From Magnolia sinica (Eukaryota; Streptophyta; Magnoliopsida; Magnoliales; Magnoliaceae), in contig NC_080591.1 in NCBI RefSeq assembly GCF_029962835.1, positions 40,369,501-40,433,500 on the forward strand: DNA of 64,000 bases, given 5' to 3'. A program made the position numbers and the translations under genes. Below, piece after piece: positions 22,547 to 35,515 of this stretch (position 1 is the first letter of the stretch; each line of letters starts with the position of its first letter). The notes under the pieces are model-generated. The model was not told the DNA's origin, searched no databases, and was given only the letters and a program-made list of their open reading frames with translations.

Positions 22547-25500
22547 AATTTTGTGCTAAGACCCAAGTACTACCTCTATTCTTTCCTTAGAAGCTTTTTG
22601 GGGTAATTAGCGCTAAACTCGATTGCTTGTGAAATTTGCATCAATCACTTTAAATTGGATCTGCATGACTCAAAACCTGTAGTATCATTAGCGCTAGGTT
22701 ACTCTGAAATCTGGGATTCATCGCTAAAGCCAGTTGTTCTTGGAAATTTTTGGAGGTTCTGGATCAGACCTGGACCACGCGTCGAAAGTCCGATAGCGAT
22801 GATCTTAGGTTGTTGCGGTCACCATGTTGGACTTGGCCATCACCTCAAAATTCAAGTCCAGATGATGTTCTGGGTCGATTTGTTTGCGTCCGGAGTGAAG
22901 AGTGTGAGAACGGTTGGAAATTAATGAGATTTTATGAAATCTGAGTCGTGTCACTTGTGCGATGATTTTAAGCAATCTGACCATTGGATTCTGACCCAAT
23001 TTTACCCTCTGATCAGCGAAGGTGGCCCAGGCATGTCCTTGTGCTTGTGGACCTGATCGAGTTTCGGTGACCGTTGTATTGAGTGTGGTCCACCACGGTT
23101 GATCTGAAGATCCGATCGGTACGAAAACTCAGCTTGACCTAGATTCATGGTCAGTGAGCTTAAGTCCAACCTTTCGTGGTAATAGGCCCACCGAAAGTGC
23201 TCCGTTGGATCGAGAGAGACCTGCTTTGGTTATAACCTAAGTATACCTTGGCCCTGGGGTTATTTTCATCAATGTTAGGCCTATAGATAGACCTTAAAAC
23301 CCTAGCTCTCTTTTCCATACGAATTTCCTAACCCTAGCTAAGAAAGAGAGGGGAAAAGAGAGAGAAAGTGAGAGAGAAGTTGGTGAATCATCTTAGATTC
23401 TTTCCTGTTCTTCTTCATCCTTAAACCGTCACTTTTGAATCATTTTTTCGGTGATTCGAAGTTCATCATTGGGTAAGTTAACCTAACCCTAATCTGTGTT
23501 AGAGCTTAGAATAGTCTTCGTGTTGTTGTAGCTCATTTCTATTCTTGCCTTAGGTTATCCTGTCGCCGTTGACGAAGACATATCGTCTGAATCAGTTCGG
23601 TGTTCTATTTCTGGCTTAAGGTGCGGACTTTAATCGTATAGGTTATGGTTTTCAAGGCTTTCAATGCCAGTGAATGGTTTATTCTTGCTATGGATGAGAT
23701 TTCACATACCAAATGTTATGTTTATTTTGCGTTCCTGATATGCATGTATTACATTGAGATTTATGTATTCTATGTGTATGTATAAAGTACCGTATGCGTA
23801 TAAAATATGAACATGTGGTTGCCATGATTATTTGTCGTGTACTTATGCTAATTGTATGTGTGGCAACTCCTTGGTAAAAGGAATTGTCCAAATATGTGTA
23901 TTTCAATATACGTCATGTATGTTGAACTATGTATTCTAAGTGTTTGTAGAAATGCCTGATTGAACTAAAGTATAATATATTATACTATTTGCGGGCGTTG
24001 AGAAGTGATTCTCAACACTCCTATTGATGTGTAGAATTTACCTCATGCAAGTTACATTCCTTGTTGTTTAATTTCAAGTCTTACTTATGCTTAAATCCAT
24101 GTTAAGTTGATATTCTTCAAATGCTTACATACCATATGATTTGAGTTGTTGTTCCATTACTATTCTAAATTGTTGATATCAATATCTGTTATAGTGGAAT
24201 GCGTTTGGGACTATGAGTAGTCCAGGAAATCGGTAATCGGCCTTAAGTTCGTGGCTGAGGTTGCTTTCGCCACGTAGGACGTGATTAGACGAACCCGAGT
24301 CGTATTAGAGTTGTCGGCAGTGGTTTGGCCACACGGAGTGTTTGCGCACTCTATGTCGTCCAACCCAACGTGCGCTCATGCTAGTCGAGTTCGTCAAGTA
24401 ACCCGATTGTCCAATGTATGTTCACTATGTATGGACGCTACTGTTTGAATCTAGGGTACCAAACTTACCGATGAAATCCTATTAACTATGGTACCTTGAT
24501 CCGCTAAGACTCATGAGCCGGACATAGTGGTATGGGACACCGTGGTCGAGCTGTCGGCCTACGCTGGGGTGACGAGCCTCCCCGTAGTGACTAGTGAGCA
24601 ACCAAACTTGTGAGCCGATTATGGTGGTATGGGACACTATATTCGTGCTGTCGGCCTACATTGATTGGTGACGAGCCCTTTGTAGTGACCTCGAGCATGC
24701 CTGGATACCGCATTGAGGTGATGAGCCTTATCATGGTAACGAAGGTATGATAGGCGTGCATTGATTGGTGACGAGCCCTTTGAAACGACCTGAAACCATA
24801 TGATCGTATGTGATGTCTAGGACTGACGACCCTAGAATGGATCACTGTTTGGATGGTGATATGAGGAAGGTACCTTAGTTTCCCAATCCTGCTGTATGAA
24901 AAGGACTAATAACAACTTGGTAATCATGTTCATGCACCGCATTTGCATGTGCTTTGTAGACGTGGCGCACTTTGAGGCGATGTCATGCGTAACGTAAGAT
25001 GAAGATGCTGAGGATGTACGCGCGAGGGCACGCATCATTCTGCATACATCCTTGCATTAATAAGAGTACTTAGGACATGTTTGATTGTTCTGCTTTATCA
25101 TTACTGCTTGATTGAACTGATAACATATTAACCTTTGCTTTATTGTTCCACTGAGTTGATCACTCACTCCCACGTTCTAGGGCGGTGTTAAACACCCACT
25201 AGACTCTGTCTTAGTTGCAGAGATCGAGGATGATGAGGCTACATTCTCTTTCATGCAATTTTCAGATAGGTTCTAGTGAGGCTGCTTTCTCTTTTATGCA
25301 GTTTTCAGACAGGTTCTAGTGAGCCTTGTTCTGATGCGCGGGATGCTGGGATTTCTTTTGGGATTAAATGATGTAATTTAATACTTATAATTTTGATAGC
25401 AACACTTGTAATACGACCTAGTATGTATATATGTTTCAGGGATGTGCACATGTACACATATATTTCTTTAAGTCTTCCGCTTATGTTCTTCACTTATCCC

Positions 25501-25649
25501 TGAATTATATTTGCAGTTTGGCTTAATCTATTCCATGTTTAATGCACTCATACAGACAACATACATCCATCATTTAATATGTTGCATAAGTGATGTTTTG
25601 AAACTCGGGAGCTGAGTTATGCTCGACCCCCGAATTTCAGGGCGTTACA
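22547..25649 (+). mobile_element. Truncated solo LTR J (TGTAACG...CGTTACA family)
   Basis: The right end, CTCGACCCCCGAATTTCAGG then GCGTTACA at 25649, matches the end of solo LTR I at 33535. Shared landmarks in the same order are a purine-rich leader at about 23336-23375, the 'aggttatggttntcaangctttcaa' block at 23640, a tandem GAGCTGTCGGCCTACGCTGG region at 24500-24800, and a 'ccactgagttgatcactcactccca' block at 25150. The TGTAAC start is not present, so the left part is missing. The termini suggest a Tekay/Del-type gypsy LTR, which is an inference from the ends alone. Confidence 0.7.
24490..24800 (+). repeat. Internal tandem repeat of LTR J
   Basis: Imperfect repeats of about 105-110 bases contain GTATGGGACACCGTGGTCGA, GCTGTCGGCCTACGCTGG and GTGACGAGCC. 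The same repeat is present in LTR I at 32400-32585. Confidence 0.65.
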
Positions 25650-26335
25650 GAATCCAATTCAGAAACCGACAAATCAAACTAAGAAACTGAGAATAATCAA
25701 AAGGCTTTCATGACTATAGCTAGAATCACTTCTACAGGTGAAGATGAAACTTCTAACCATGAAACCCATGGAAGTGATGTTGAATATGAAGAAGATCTCC
25801 AAATTGCTTATGATGCCCTATACAAAGAGAGTTGTAAGATTGCGGCAAAACTAAAAAATTGAAAAGAAAAATTTGTTGATCAGAAATTAGAACTTGAAAA
25901 ATCTGTTTTGGCAAAATTTCATTTTTTTGATTGTTTTGAGAAAACCAAACTAGATTTAAATATAAAAAATTTTAAATTCAAAATCTCAAAACTGAAAATA
26001 AGAATTTAAAATTAGAAGTTATTTCTCTTAAAACTTTAAAAGAGACTTGGATATACACCTAGGGTGACCAGAGACTTGAAAAGTTATTAACTGCATCTCG
26101 ACGAAGTAGCGACAAATCTGGCTTGGGATATATCAAGAATCATACAGAAAAATCTAAAAATTCTGTTCCCATATTTGTAAAAGGTGAATCTTTAAAATCT
26201 ATAGTATAAATTATAAAAGAAATAAAGAAGAATGAAAAACCTTTTCAAAAAACTTCTAATCCAAAAACTGAGCCCAACTATCATAAATATTAAAGGAAAA
26301 ATAATAATCCTTCCCTAGCAGATAAGATAGTGGAC
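25650..26335 (+). pseudogene. Copia gag fragment
   Basis: A decayed plus-strand frame contains KAFMTIARITSTG, an acidic stretch (HGSDVEYEEDLQIAYDALY), a lysine-rich coiled-coil-like part and a DKSGLGYIKN motif. This order (post-knuckle acidic segment, coiled coil, 'KSGLGY') is typical of SIRE/Maximus copia gag-pol. It is probably part of the same copia element as 2597-2741, now separated by A and J. It ends at the LTR of C. Confidence 0.7.
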
Positions 26336-28029
26336 TGTTCACAACCCCAAGTGTAGGATCGCGATGTAGTAATAATCTCGGTGAGACCGAGGTCGAATCC
26401 AAAGGGACTAATCTCGTGAGTGTTCTGAAAGCAAGTAGAAGTAGAACTAGAAAAAGATGTAAAACTAATTCTAAAATAAAAGGAAGTAATTGTGAGAGGT
26501 TTAATTAGAAACTTAAAAAATTCAAAGGTGGGATGTCACACCCCAAACTCAGAAACTAGGCTCACAAAATTTTCAATCGCTAAATCTGGTGCCGACAACT
26601 TCCGCAGTACCCCATTCTCGGCTCCCGGCACCCATACACCAAGTTCCGATCCTGGATCCTAAAAGGAGGATTTTCAACATGAATTTGATTCGCAGTAAGC
26701 ATAACCATAAGCATAACCCACAATAACAATCACAAGAAACATCACCATATATCCACTATGATAAAAAAAACTTTAAGGTACAATGTGTATAGAGGGAAAT
26801 ACAATGATAATAAAGTTAAAACTCTGGAAGCTCTATAGCACACTCCTGCTCCTAAACAACTACTGCCTAGCGTCACCTGCACATAATGGTCGTGCATAAG
26901 CTTATAGAAAGCTTAGAGGGTGGTAAAAGTGTGTGCATATGGTAGAAATGCACGTTTGCAATATCAGAGTAATGTGAAAATACCGGTAAGTCCATGAATG
27001 TCATCAACTGTACCAAGGCTATGCGATGCAAGGCATGAATGCTATCGGCCATACCAAGGCCATATGATGCAAGGCCTGCATAGCCAATATCATGAATAAA
27101 ATGCAGCTCAAGCATACCAATCTGCACCATATATCAGTACGGTTCCTCTACATAATCAATGGGGTCTAGTACATCGACACCACAACACCGCCCACTGGAT
27201 GCACAATCGTGCAAGTGGAAGAGATCTCACTATCCACCTACCAATATCGGCCTGGCTTGTCGATAGCGGACTCATTTATGAGCTGGTCAGACTCAGCCTA
27301 GTGTTACCCCTACCCTCAGGTGGATAAGGCCACACCTCTCTCCAACCGACCATGACACAGTGGGAGACGTGGTCTAATAATATATGACCCTCGTGCGCTC
27401 ATGTATCCACTCGGTCTCAACGCTAGAGTTATCCTCTGGTACCATCGGGTTTAGGGATTTTCACCCAAGGACATCTATGGCGTCCCGATGCTAATAACAG
27501 TATTTTCAGTGTCCAATCCTGCCATCGACGATATACATGTGGAGGCTATAGCCCTGATGTCGCTAGGGCGTATAGTAATCATGTCATACAGATGCGAGGT
27601 GCATGAATCACACTATCAGTCATGCAGCAATCCTGCATATACCGTAGGCTCATGTGGGGCAACTCCGCCTATCAAGGAGCCCCATAAACAATCTACCCGA
27701 AGGCATATGCTATGATCAGTCACTCCTCATATCAAGCATAAATATGATGTGTATGAGCATGAATCATGGAGCTATATAACGCATGTTATATGGTGATGAA
27801 CTCTATTCATAACGAAGATAGGCCTAGACGACCTACAGACAACAAGTATGGGCCTAACAATGGGCCCTAGGGTGAGTTACAATGCGGACATTTAACCATC
27901 ATTGCTCTTATAATGTGGACGTCAAACCATCATTGCTCCCAAGGCATGGCCGCCAAAAACATCATTACATATATCATGTGGAATCACACACCGCAATAGA
28001 CCTCATATACATCACATTCGGCCTCACAC

Positions 28030-28600
28030 AAAGGCCTCACATACATCTCATTGGGCCTCACTCATGGTCCGTATATACATCACATTGGACCTTAACCCAT
28101 GGGCCTCAAATACATCAAGCGGGCCGCATCACATGGGCCACACCAATGGGCCTTATATACATCAAGTGGGTCGTACCAATGGGCCGCACCAATGGGCATT
28201 ATATACATCAAGTGGGCTAAATCAATGGGCCGCACCAATGGGTCTCAAATACATTAAATGAGCCGCACCAATGGGTCTCAAATACATTAAATGGGCCACA
28301 TCAACGTGCCGCACCAATGGGCCTTATATACATCAAATGGGCCGTATCAACGGGCCACACCAATGGGCCTTACATACATCATTATGGGCCTCACACATGG
28401 GTCACATACACATCACATCAGGCCTCATACGTGGGCTACAATTACATCACAATGGGCCTCCTCACATGGGCATCAAAACACATCATAGTGGGCCTCAAAC
28501 ACGGGCCTCAAAACATGCCACAATGGACCTCATATCTGGGCCTCAATACATTATAAAGGGCCTCTCATATGGGCCCAACATAAATTACATCAAGATGGGG
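28030..28600 (+). repeat. Minisatellite in LTR D (ATGGGCC / TACATCA words)
   Basis: About twenty loose copies of a unit near 30-36 bases are seen, built from CATCA-x-x-GGGCC and CCAATGGGCCTTATATACATC. The reverse complement (GATGTAT...GGCCCAT) is the same theme as the 35-base array in F at 63500-64000. Several overlapping open frames here (28064-28732) are products of the repeat and not genes. Confidence 0.75.
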
Positions 28601-29867
28601 CCCACACTTCAATTAGAGGTCATTTTAGAGCATTTCCAAAAATGCTTCCCATCGAAAGATCATCTGGACCATACCACAAATAACAGTGAAGACAATGATT
28701 TCCACTGCTTAAACCTCACAGGGCCACCATAACATTTATTTTCCATCCAATCTGTTCATAAGGTCACAAAGACCTGAATTAAGAGGAAAAAAAATTTTCA
28801 TATTGATATAAAACTTCTATAACCCCAAAAAGGGTTTCAATGGTGGACATTCAATCCCCTCACTGATTTTTGCGGTGTTGTCCACTTGATAATTAGATCT
28901 GTCTCATTTTTAATCTCAAGCCTTAAGATGAGCTCACGAGATGGATGGACGGTTTGGATGTGTCACATACATCAAAGAAGGCCTGGCAGGTGGGTGGCGT
29001 GGATGAAATACATACATCAATGGTGTGTACCACCATCCAACTGCTGGACGATGGATACAACACATACATTAGGTGGGTTTCCATAGATGGATGGACAGTG
29101 TGATAAACACACACATCAAGGTGGGCCACTGGACGGACGGTGCAGATACAACACTGTATCATGGTGGGGTCATACATGGCAAATGGAAGTCATGGCTACA
29201 TACATTAGGTGGAGTCCCACCTTAGATGGACGGTGTGGATCATACACATACATCTAGTGGGGGGCCACGTCCTAGCTGGACGGTGAGGACCTCACACGTG
29301 TGTATGGGTCCCACCGTCCAGCAAATGGACGGACGGTTTGGATCATACCACATGTATCAAGATGGGGCCACAACTTGCTGACATAATACATCAGCTATAG
29401 CTGGTTTGAAGTCCTCCAGCCAATCCGCTTCCAAAGCAGGTGGGTCCCCACATGGGGCCCACCACATACATATATGAATATATCATATATATCATATATA
29501 TATAATATTATATTATTATTTTTTTTAAAGGATCCAACGTCCAGATACCCACCGTCCAGAATTGGACAGTGTGGATACAACACATCCATGGTGGTGGGTC
29601 CCACCGTCCAAGGTCTGGATAGTGTGGATAAGATCCATACTTCACTGCTGGCCCCACAACATGTGTAAATACATGCATCATTGGTGGGTCCGCATGTATG
29701 GCCCACCACAGCTTTGGAAACAAGCTAATATTTGTGATTTTCCTTCATCAAGGCCTATCCATATGGACAAGCAGCAGGGTGGGCCCCACAAGTGGACTGT
29801 GGTGTGGTCCACTAAATGGACAACATGGATAAAATATGCAAACCATCGGGTGGGCCGTCAACAATGA

Positions 29868-29900
29868 AAGAGAGAGATAGAGAAAGAGAGAGAGAACAGT
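29868..29900 (+). repeat. GA-rich microsatellite in LTR D
   Basis: A run of AGAGAGAGATAGAGAAAGAG is the counterpart, in reverse orientation, of the CT run at 62187-62222 in LTR F. Confidence 0.7.
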
Positions 29901-31195
29901 GTGATGGAAGGGCCCCGCCACTATGGGCCCCTCATATGATTATAACACATATATCAAATTTGGTCCCATCACAAGTGGGCCATCAATTTGAAAATCAACG
30001 GTGGCCCACCTATCGCACTCCTTCTTGGTCCCTTGGCTTCCTTATCTCTTATGCTCAACCTTTGACAATGGATGATGAAGTTTTGATGGTTAGATTGTGA
30101 GATGTGGGGGGTAGGGAAGTGGGCCACACCTAGCTTCTCCTTAGGAGGCTTGGACGTTGTATTCTCTTGGGTTACTTGGGTGTGAAGAGAGAGAATGAGA
30201 GAGAGAGAGAAGTGATGGGATGAAAAGGTGATGAAGTGATGGGTGATGGGTGTAACGAAGGGATGGGTGGAGAAAGAGAGAGAGAGAGTTGACTTTGGGA
30301 ATGGGAGAGAGATGGGTTGCTTGTACTTGTGATAGGGTGTGTACTTAAGTAATTGATTGATTGATTAATGGGATAAGTTGTAGAGATTCTCTCGAAATTC
30401 ACACGCGTGGCGTTGTAACGTCCTAGAAAAACCCGTAGAAAGACCCGAGTACAACCTTAGGCAGAACAACCCGAGAACCGCATCCTGTAGTATAATTAAG
30501 GCGAAATTTAGTTAAATATTAAATTGAATAATCGGTGGATTAATCTTGGACCACCATTTTCATTAGTGGGAAGGCCTAAAACCATGAGTACCACTAGCTC
30601 GATGCTGTCTTAAGACCTAGGAGAAATCCCAAGAGCCTGTCGGTTTCAGGAGTACATTGAAACCCCGTATCAAACCTAGACCACACGTCGAGGGTCAGAT
30701 GATCGCGAAACTATAGGACTATATCTGTCCCGCTGGTCTTGACAACCATCGCGGGAATCAATCGCAGATAGTGTCCAGAAACGTACAACTTGAGCCATGA
30801 GTGAAGTGCGTGAGAAATGTGAATACCTTTAGAAAATGAACCAAAACTTAAGTGAATTGGGCCGTTCACTCTCATGCAAAGTTAAGGATTTTAGACCATC
30901 AGTTTCTGAGCAAACTTCACCCATTGGGAAAGAAAATTTTCCTGCACATATCTGTATAACTGTGGCCCCAATTGAGTAAATATGACCATTGATCTGACGC
31001 AGGCTCTCCACGATCGATCGGCTTATCCGATCGTACCGAAATCGTGTCCTAGCATGGATCCATTGTCAGGGAATGTACCCTATGACGTAGATGGGTCGTG
31101 TGCCTCCATGTGAGCCCTATTTGTCAGAAACAGTCGCCCAAAGGGTATAAACTATGTATAGGTGGCCCTGGGGCCATTTGCATCACTTATGGGCT

Positions 31196-31203
31196 TATAA
31201 ATA
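31196..31203 (+). promoter_or_regulatory. TATA box of LTR I
   Basis: TATAAATA is followed at about 30-60 bases by CT-rich and then AG-rich leader sequence (CCCCTCCTCTCTCATATACG; AGGGAGAGAAGAGAGAAAAG). The position inside the LTR and this composition fit an LTR promoter. Confidence 0.55.
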
Positions 31204-32394
31204 GCCCTTATTTCACCCCTCCTCTCTCATATACGAATTTCACAAAAACCCTAAGGGAGAGAAGAGAGAAAAGAGGAGGAAAGAGAAGGAAGAACTTGGG
31301 AGATCGCTATAGGAATCCTCTCCCATGATTCCACGCACCAAATCTCCACCCCGTTGGGCTACCAAACCTTTTCGGCTACGATTTTGGGTAAGAAATCCTA
31401 ACCCTAATATCATTGTAGAGATCCGAGATAGTTATTCCTCAACCTAGCTAACCTGTTTCGTCATTTAGGTGCCCAACGTTCCATTTTCAGAAACGTAGAG
31501 TTTGGACCGAGTCTGAGCCGAGTATTCCGACGAAAGGTGCGGACTATAAACGCTTAGGTTATGGTTATCAATGCTTTCATATCAGCTAATGATTTATGTC
31601 TGACTTTATTGCTACCGTATTGTCTTAGATATGTCAATTTCTGTATGTTATACACATGTGAAGTGTGATGAGTAAAGATGCATCCCATGTGTTTGTTGAA
31701 ATGTTTGAATGAATATTTGAAAATGATTTGTGCTTGTTATGATTACTGGTCTAGGATTCATCATTGTCATATGCATGTTGATCTCTCTTTATAAGGAATT
31801 GATAAACCATATGTTGTAACTAACCTAGTCTATGTGTTTGATGAATTGTCTGGATGAGAAATTGTTGATAATTTGTATTTACTATGAGTATTTAGATAGG
31901 ATTCTTTATTGCCTTTTGCATATGTATGATTTCCTTTACGTAATCATATTTTTCTCTGTGTAATTAATTGATAAAATGCAAGTGTTTAGTAACATGATCG
32001 ATGTGTTTGATGAAATGCCCAAATGAAGAATCACTTGGATTGTTTGTTAAATACTGAGATGAATATCACATGGGTTTGATAGCTGCCTATGAGTAGGATT
32101 GAGGCTACAACGTAGCCTACGAAATCGGTAACAGTCCCTGTTCGGGTGGCCGAATTAGTCTCACCACATTGGGTATACTCGATGAATCTGGGTCGCACGA
32201 CGATTGTCGACAATGGTTAGGCCACGAGGGGTGCTTATGCGCTCCATGTCGATTAAGTCAGCATGTGCCCGTACCAATCAAACTTACCTAACAAACCGAT
32301 TGGCCTATTATGTGTTTACCATGTATGGACACTACTGCTTGAATCTAAGGTACCCCTCACCGATGTAAAGGCCCACTTTAACCATGGTTCCACA

Positions 32395-32590
32395 ATCCGC
32401 TAAGACTCATGAGCCGGGTAGTATGGGACACCGTGTTCGAGCTGTCAACCTACGCTGGGGTGATGAGCCTCCCCGTAATGACCAATGAGCAACTAAGACT
32501 CGTGAGCCAGGCAATGGTGGTATGGGACACTGTGTTCGTGCTGTCGACCTACGCTGAAGTGACGAGCCTCCCCGTAGTGACCGTGAGTAT
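32395..32590 (+). repeat. Internal tandem repeat of LTR I
   Basis: Two copies about 108 bases apart contain TATGGGACACCGTGTTCGAG, CTGTC-ACCTACGCTG and GAGCCTCCCCGTA. They correspond to the repeat in J at 24490-24800. Confidence 0.7.
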
Positions 32591-34435
32591 AAATTCTTGA
32601 ACTTGCCTATCGAATACGTTTCATTATGAGTGATAACCCTACAACTTGCCTATCATATGTGTTTAACTAGGAGTGACGAACCTAGATGGATCCTTCTATT
32701 TGGGTCAATGATATAAAGGGAGGTACCCTAGCTTCCCAAACTTGCTATAAGAATAAGCTTAATTAATTACTTGGCTAACATGACCATGCATCGCACTGCA
32801 TTAGTTAGGATGTGCTTTAAAGGTGATGAAGTTGCACCGTTTTAAAGAAGTGTTGTCATATACGAAATAGGTTGTCGGAGTCGCTTGTGAGGGAGTTTCG
32901 ATGTGAGGGCATACATCATTGCTTGCACTCCATTCCTACATTAAAAAGAGTAGTTAGGAAGTGATTGTTATGTTGTTTTATCATTACTGCCTGATTAACT
33001 TGATAACATGTTAACTTTTGCCTTATAGAACCACTGAGTTGATCACTCACTCCCACTCTAGGATGGTGTTTTAAAACACCAACTAGACTTTGATTTAGAT
33101 GCAGGTGCTGATGAAGTTTATACAATGGAGCAGGACTTTATGGATGAGGAGGAATTCTCCTATTTTCAGCTCTCGGGCGGGTCGATGTAGACCTCGTGCT
33201 GATGCACAGGGACCACTGACATATCTCGCTTAGTTGGACACTTTACATTTTCATATTTTGTCATTTTGAGATAATACATGTATATATTAAACCTGGTTAC
33301 ATACTCATTCTTTAGAGGTTTGTGAAACACCCACATGCTTAAATAGATATGTTTTAGACTTCCGCTTGCTTAATTTAATTATATCCGGATATGATATGCT
33401 GTTTTAGTATAATCTCACTCATGCTTAACTCATTAATATGGACGAAATCTGAAGATCATTATCCATACTATATAAGTGATGTTCTGAATCTCGGGAGTAG
33501 AGCCTTACTCGACCCTGGAAATTCGAGGCGTTACAGGCATTTTCCTCGAAATAAACGTGGACCCACATCTTCTGTCATGGGTATTGCATCCGCGCGCGAG
33601 ACGCAACGTTGGAACTGCGGCAACGGTGCGGTTGTTAGGATACAAGTTTCGAGTCGAGCCGATATAGATTTTCGAGATGCAACTTAGGATCACGTACAAA
33701 TGCCGATTACAGGTCGAGGGTTGCCGAAATTTGACCGGGAAGACTGCGGAAGCCTATGGAATGGTACGGTCTAGGATACGAGCCTTACATGGGAACTAGG
33801 GTTTCCAAGGATCCACTTGTAGTAATCAGGGTGATTCCTTACTTGATTCAAGTAACACAATTGAAATTGGAGTCTTATCTTATCCAATTGGAAGATATAG
33901 CAATTAAGATCAAATCTGAACTTCCTTTGACCTAATTCTCAAAAAGAGGAGAATTATGATAATTGGCAAGGATTCCATCACCAAACCATGCCCATGAGAC
34001 AATGATAAACAATAGGCTTTACCAATCCCATAATCTCAAAATGGGAAAGGAAGATACTCAAAGCGATTGCAAATCTACTGTAATTTAAGTCACAATAAAT
34101 TATAAAAAACTGAAAGTATTCCTTAAATATCAAACTAGAATCAAAGTAAGTTCAACATAAACATTAATCAAAGCAATAGAAACATCCCATCACGCTACAA
34201 GCTTCACCCCTTCGCCAACCATAGGCATGATTGGAACTAAAATCCTAGAAGAAAATATGAAAACTAAGGAATAAAGGAAGAAAAACCCTTGGCGACGGCT
34301 CTCCACCCTTGTGTTTCACTTCTCCAAACCTTAGATAATGCCTGGGAGTGCCCTGAAGACTCCTATTTATACTTTTGCAGCATCTCCTTTCGCACTGACT
34401 TGGAAAAATCTAAAAACTGCCTCAAATTTAAGCAG

Positions 34436-34645
34436 TTTCGATGCTATCTAAGTGTCTTTGATATATCCTTCAATTCTATCGAACAATCTTCGATAAAATC
34501 GAAGATCGGTCCAAAACTGTCCAGCGAGTTTAACTTGAAATCTTGAATTTCTCAATTCCATCGAAGTGTCTTCGATACTATCTAATAGTCTTTGATATAT
34601 TCTTCGATACTATCTAACAATCTTCGATATAATCGAAGGCCATTC
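34436..34645. repeat. TTCGATA / TATCGAA word array in the LTR of C
   Basis: About eleven copies of TCGATA, ATCGAAG or close variants occur within 210 bases, in both directions, for example ATCTTCGATATAATCGAAGG. It lies in the middle of C's LTR and is absent from the LTRs of A and B. It is the same kind of design as the copia arrays at 20-400 and 1502-1710, but with another word. Confidence 0.65.
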
Positions 34646-35039
34646 TGGCAGTTTTCCAAAATTTGACTTTTCTGGCCCCAGAATTTGTTTTTAGGACAAT
34701 TTTCAGGATTCTCTTTATTCACTTCAAATCTTCAATTCTCTTCCTTCATCACTTGGTTTCCTTAGATCTTTGGCATGTAAATTCTTCAATCTTGGTGTAA
34801 CACCCCATATTTTTCAGTACTCGGGTGTTACCATGAGGACCTAAATTAGAATCACAAACCTGATTTAGTAATTCTGTAAGCAACTGTCAACTCATTGGAC
34901 TTTAGGAGCATTGGTCTAAGTGTATCCAGAATTAGCCTGGATAAGTTGGAGGACAAACATGATCTGACCGACCACCAAATGAGGCCCACCTGAGTTATAG
35001 ATCTACCTCAAGGTCAGATGGGTGGCCTATCTTAAGTGA

Positions 35040-35515
35040 TCCATAATAACTCATTTTAGATGTATATATATTATAATACAAAATAATTTTTTAATCATTT
35101 ATAATAATACATATATTACTTAAATTATACAAATTATGTATACTATTTATTTTACATTATTTAAACTATATACAAAATAAATCGTATGTCAACACATTAT
35201 CATATAATTGATAAATATCGACTAATACTTACATTTTGTAATTTAAACTACATATTACTGTATTATACCATATATATAAAATATACATCACTTAGAATAA
35301 TCAATATTTGTATACATATAAAAGAAAAATACACATATACATGATATTTCAAATTAAATATGTTATTAATTTATAAATAATTATTAATATAAAATATAAA
35401 ATAATACAATGTACTATAAGTTATATATATGTTTATAATATATACCATATTATATACTAATGTAGTCATCATTACAAAATATATGTTACTTTTATACTAA
35501 TACTGAAACTAATGG
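35040..35515. repeat. Extremely AT-rich block in LTR H
   Basis: About 475 bases are composed almost only of A and T (TATATTATAATACAAAATAA-like words) with sharp edges against GC-richer LTR sequence on both sides. It has no coding content. It could be a bending or unwinding region of the LTR promoter, or an expanded AT repeat. Confidence 0.7.

Larger units (their letters stand above)
30414..33535 (+). mobile_element. Solo LTR I, nested in D
   Basis: I begins TGTAACGTCCTAGAAAAACC and ends ATTCGAGGCGTTACA, 3122 bases long. The five bases outside are GGCGT (30409-30413) and GGCAT (33536-33540), a target duplication with one later change. LTR D sequence continues across it (compare the uninterrupted order in F at 61430-61470). 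It has a TATA box, a purine-rich leader at 31250-31290 and a tandem repeat at 32400-32585. There is no internal coding region. Same family as J. Confidence 0.85.
26534..33789 (-). mobile_element. Solo LTR D, with solo LTR I nested inside
   Basis: On the minus strand D begins TGTAAGGCTCGTATCCTAG at 33789 and ends GGGGTGTGACA at 26534. It is flanked by a perfect 5-base target duplication TGGGA (26529-26533 and 33790-33794) within the LTR of C. Without I it is about 4.13 kb and has no internal domains, so it is read as a solo LTR. E and F begin with the same sequence on the plus strand. A gypsy Tekay/Del assignment is an inference from the TGTAA...TGTGACA ends. Confidence 0.85.

Noticed and set aside
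28271-28732. A 153-codon plus-strand frame with HITSGL/YIKWA repeats
   Set aside because: It is a product of the minisatellite in LTR D; all three frames are open there.
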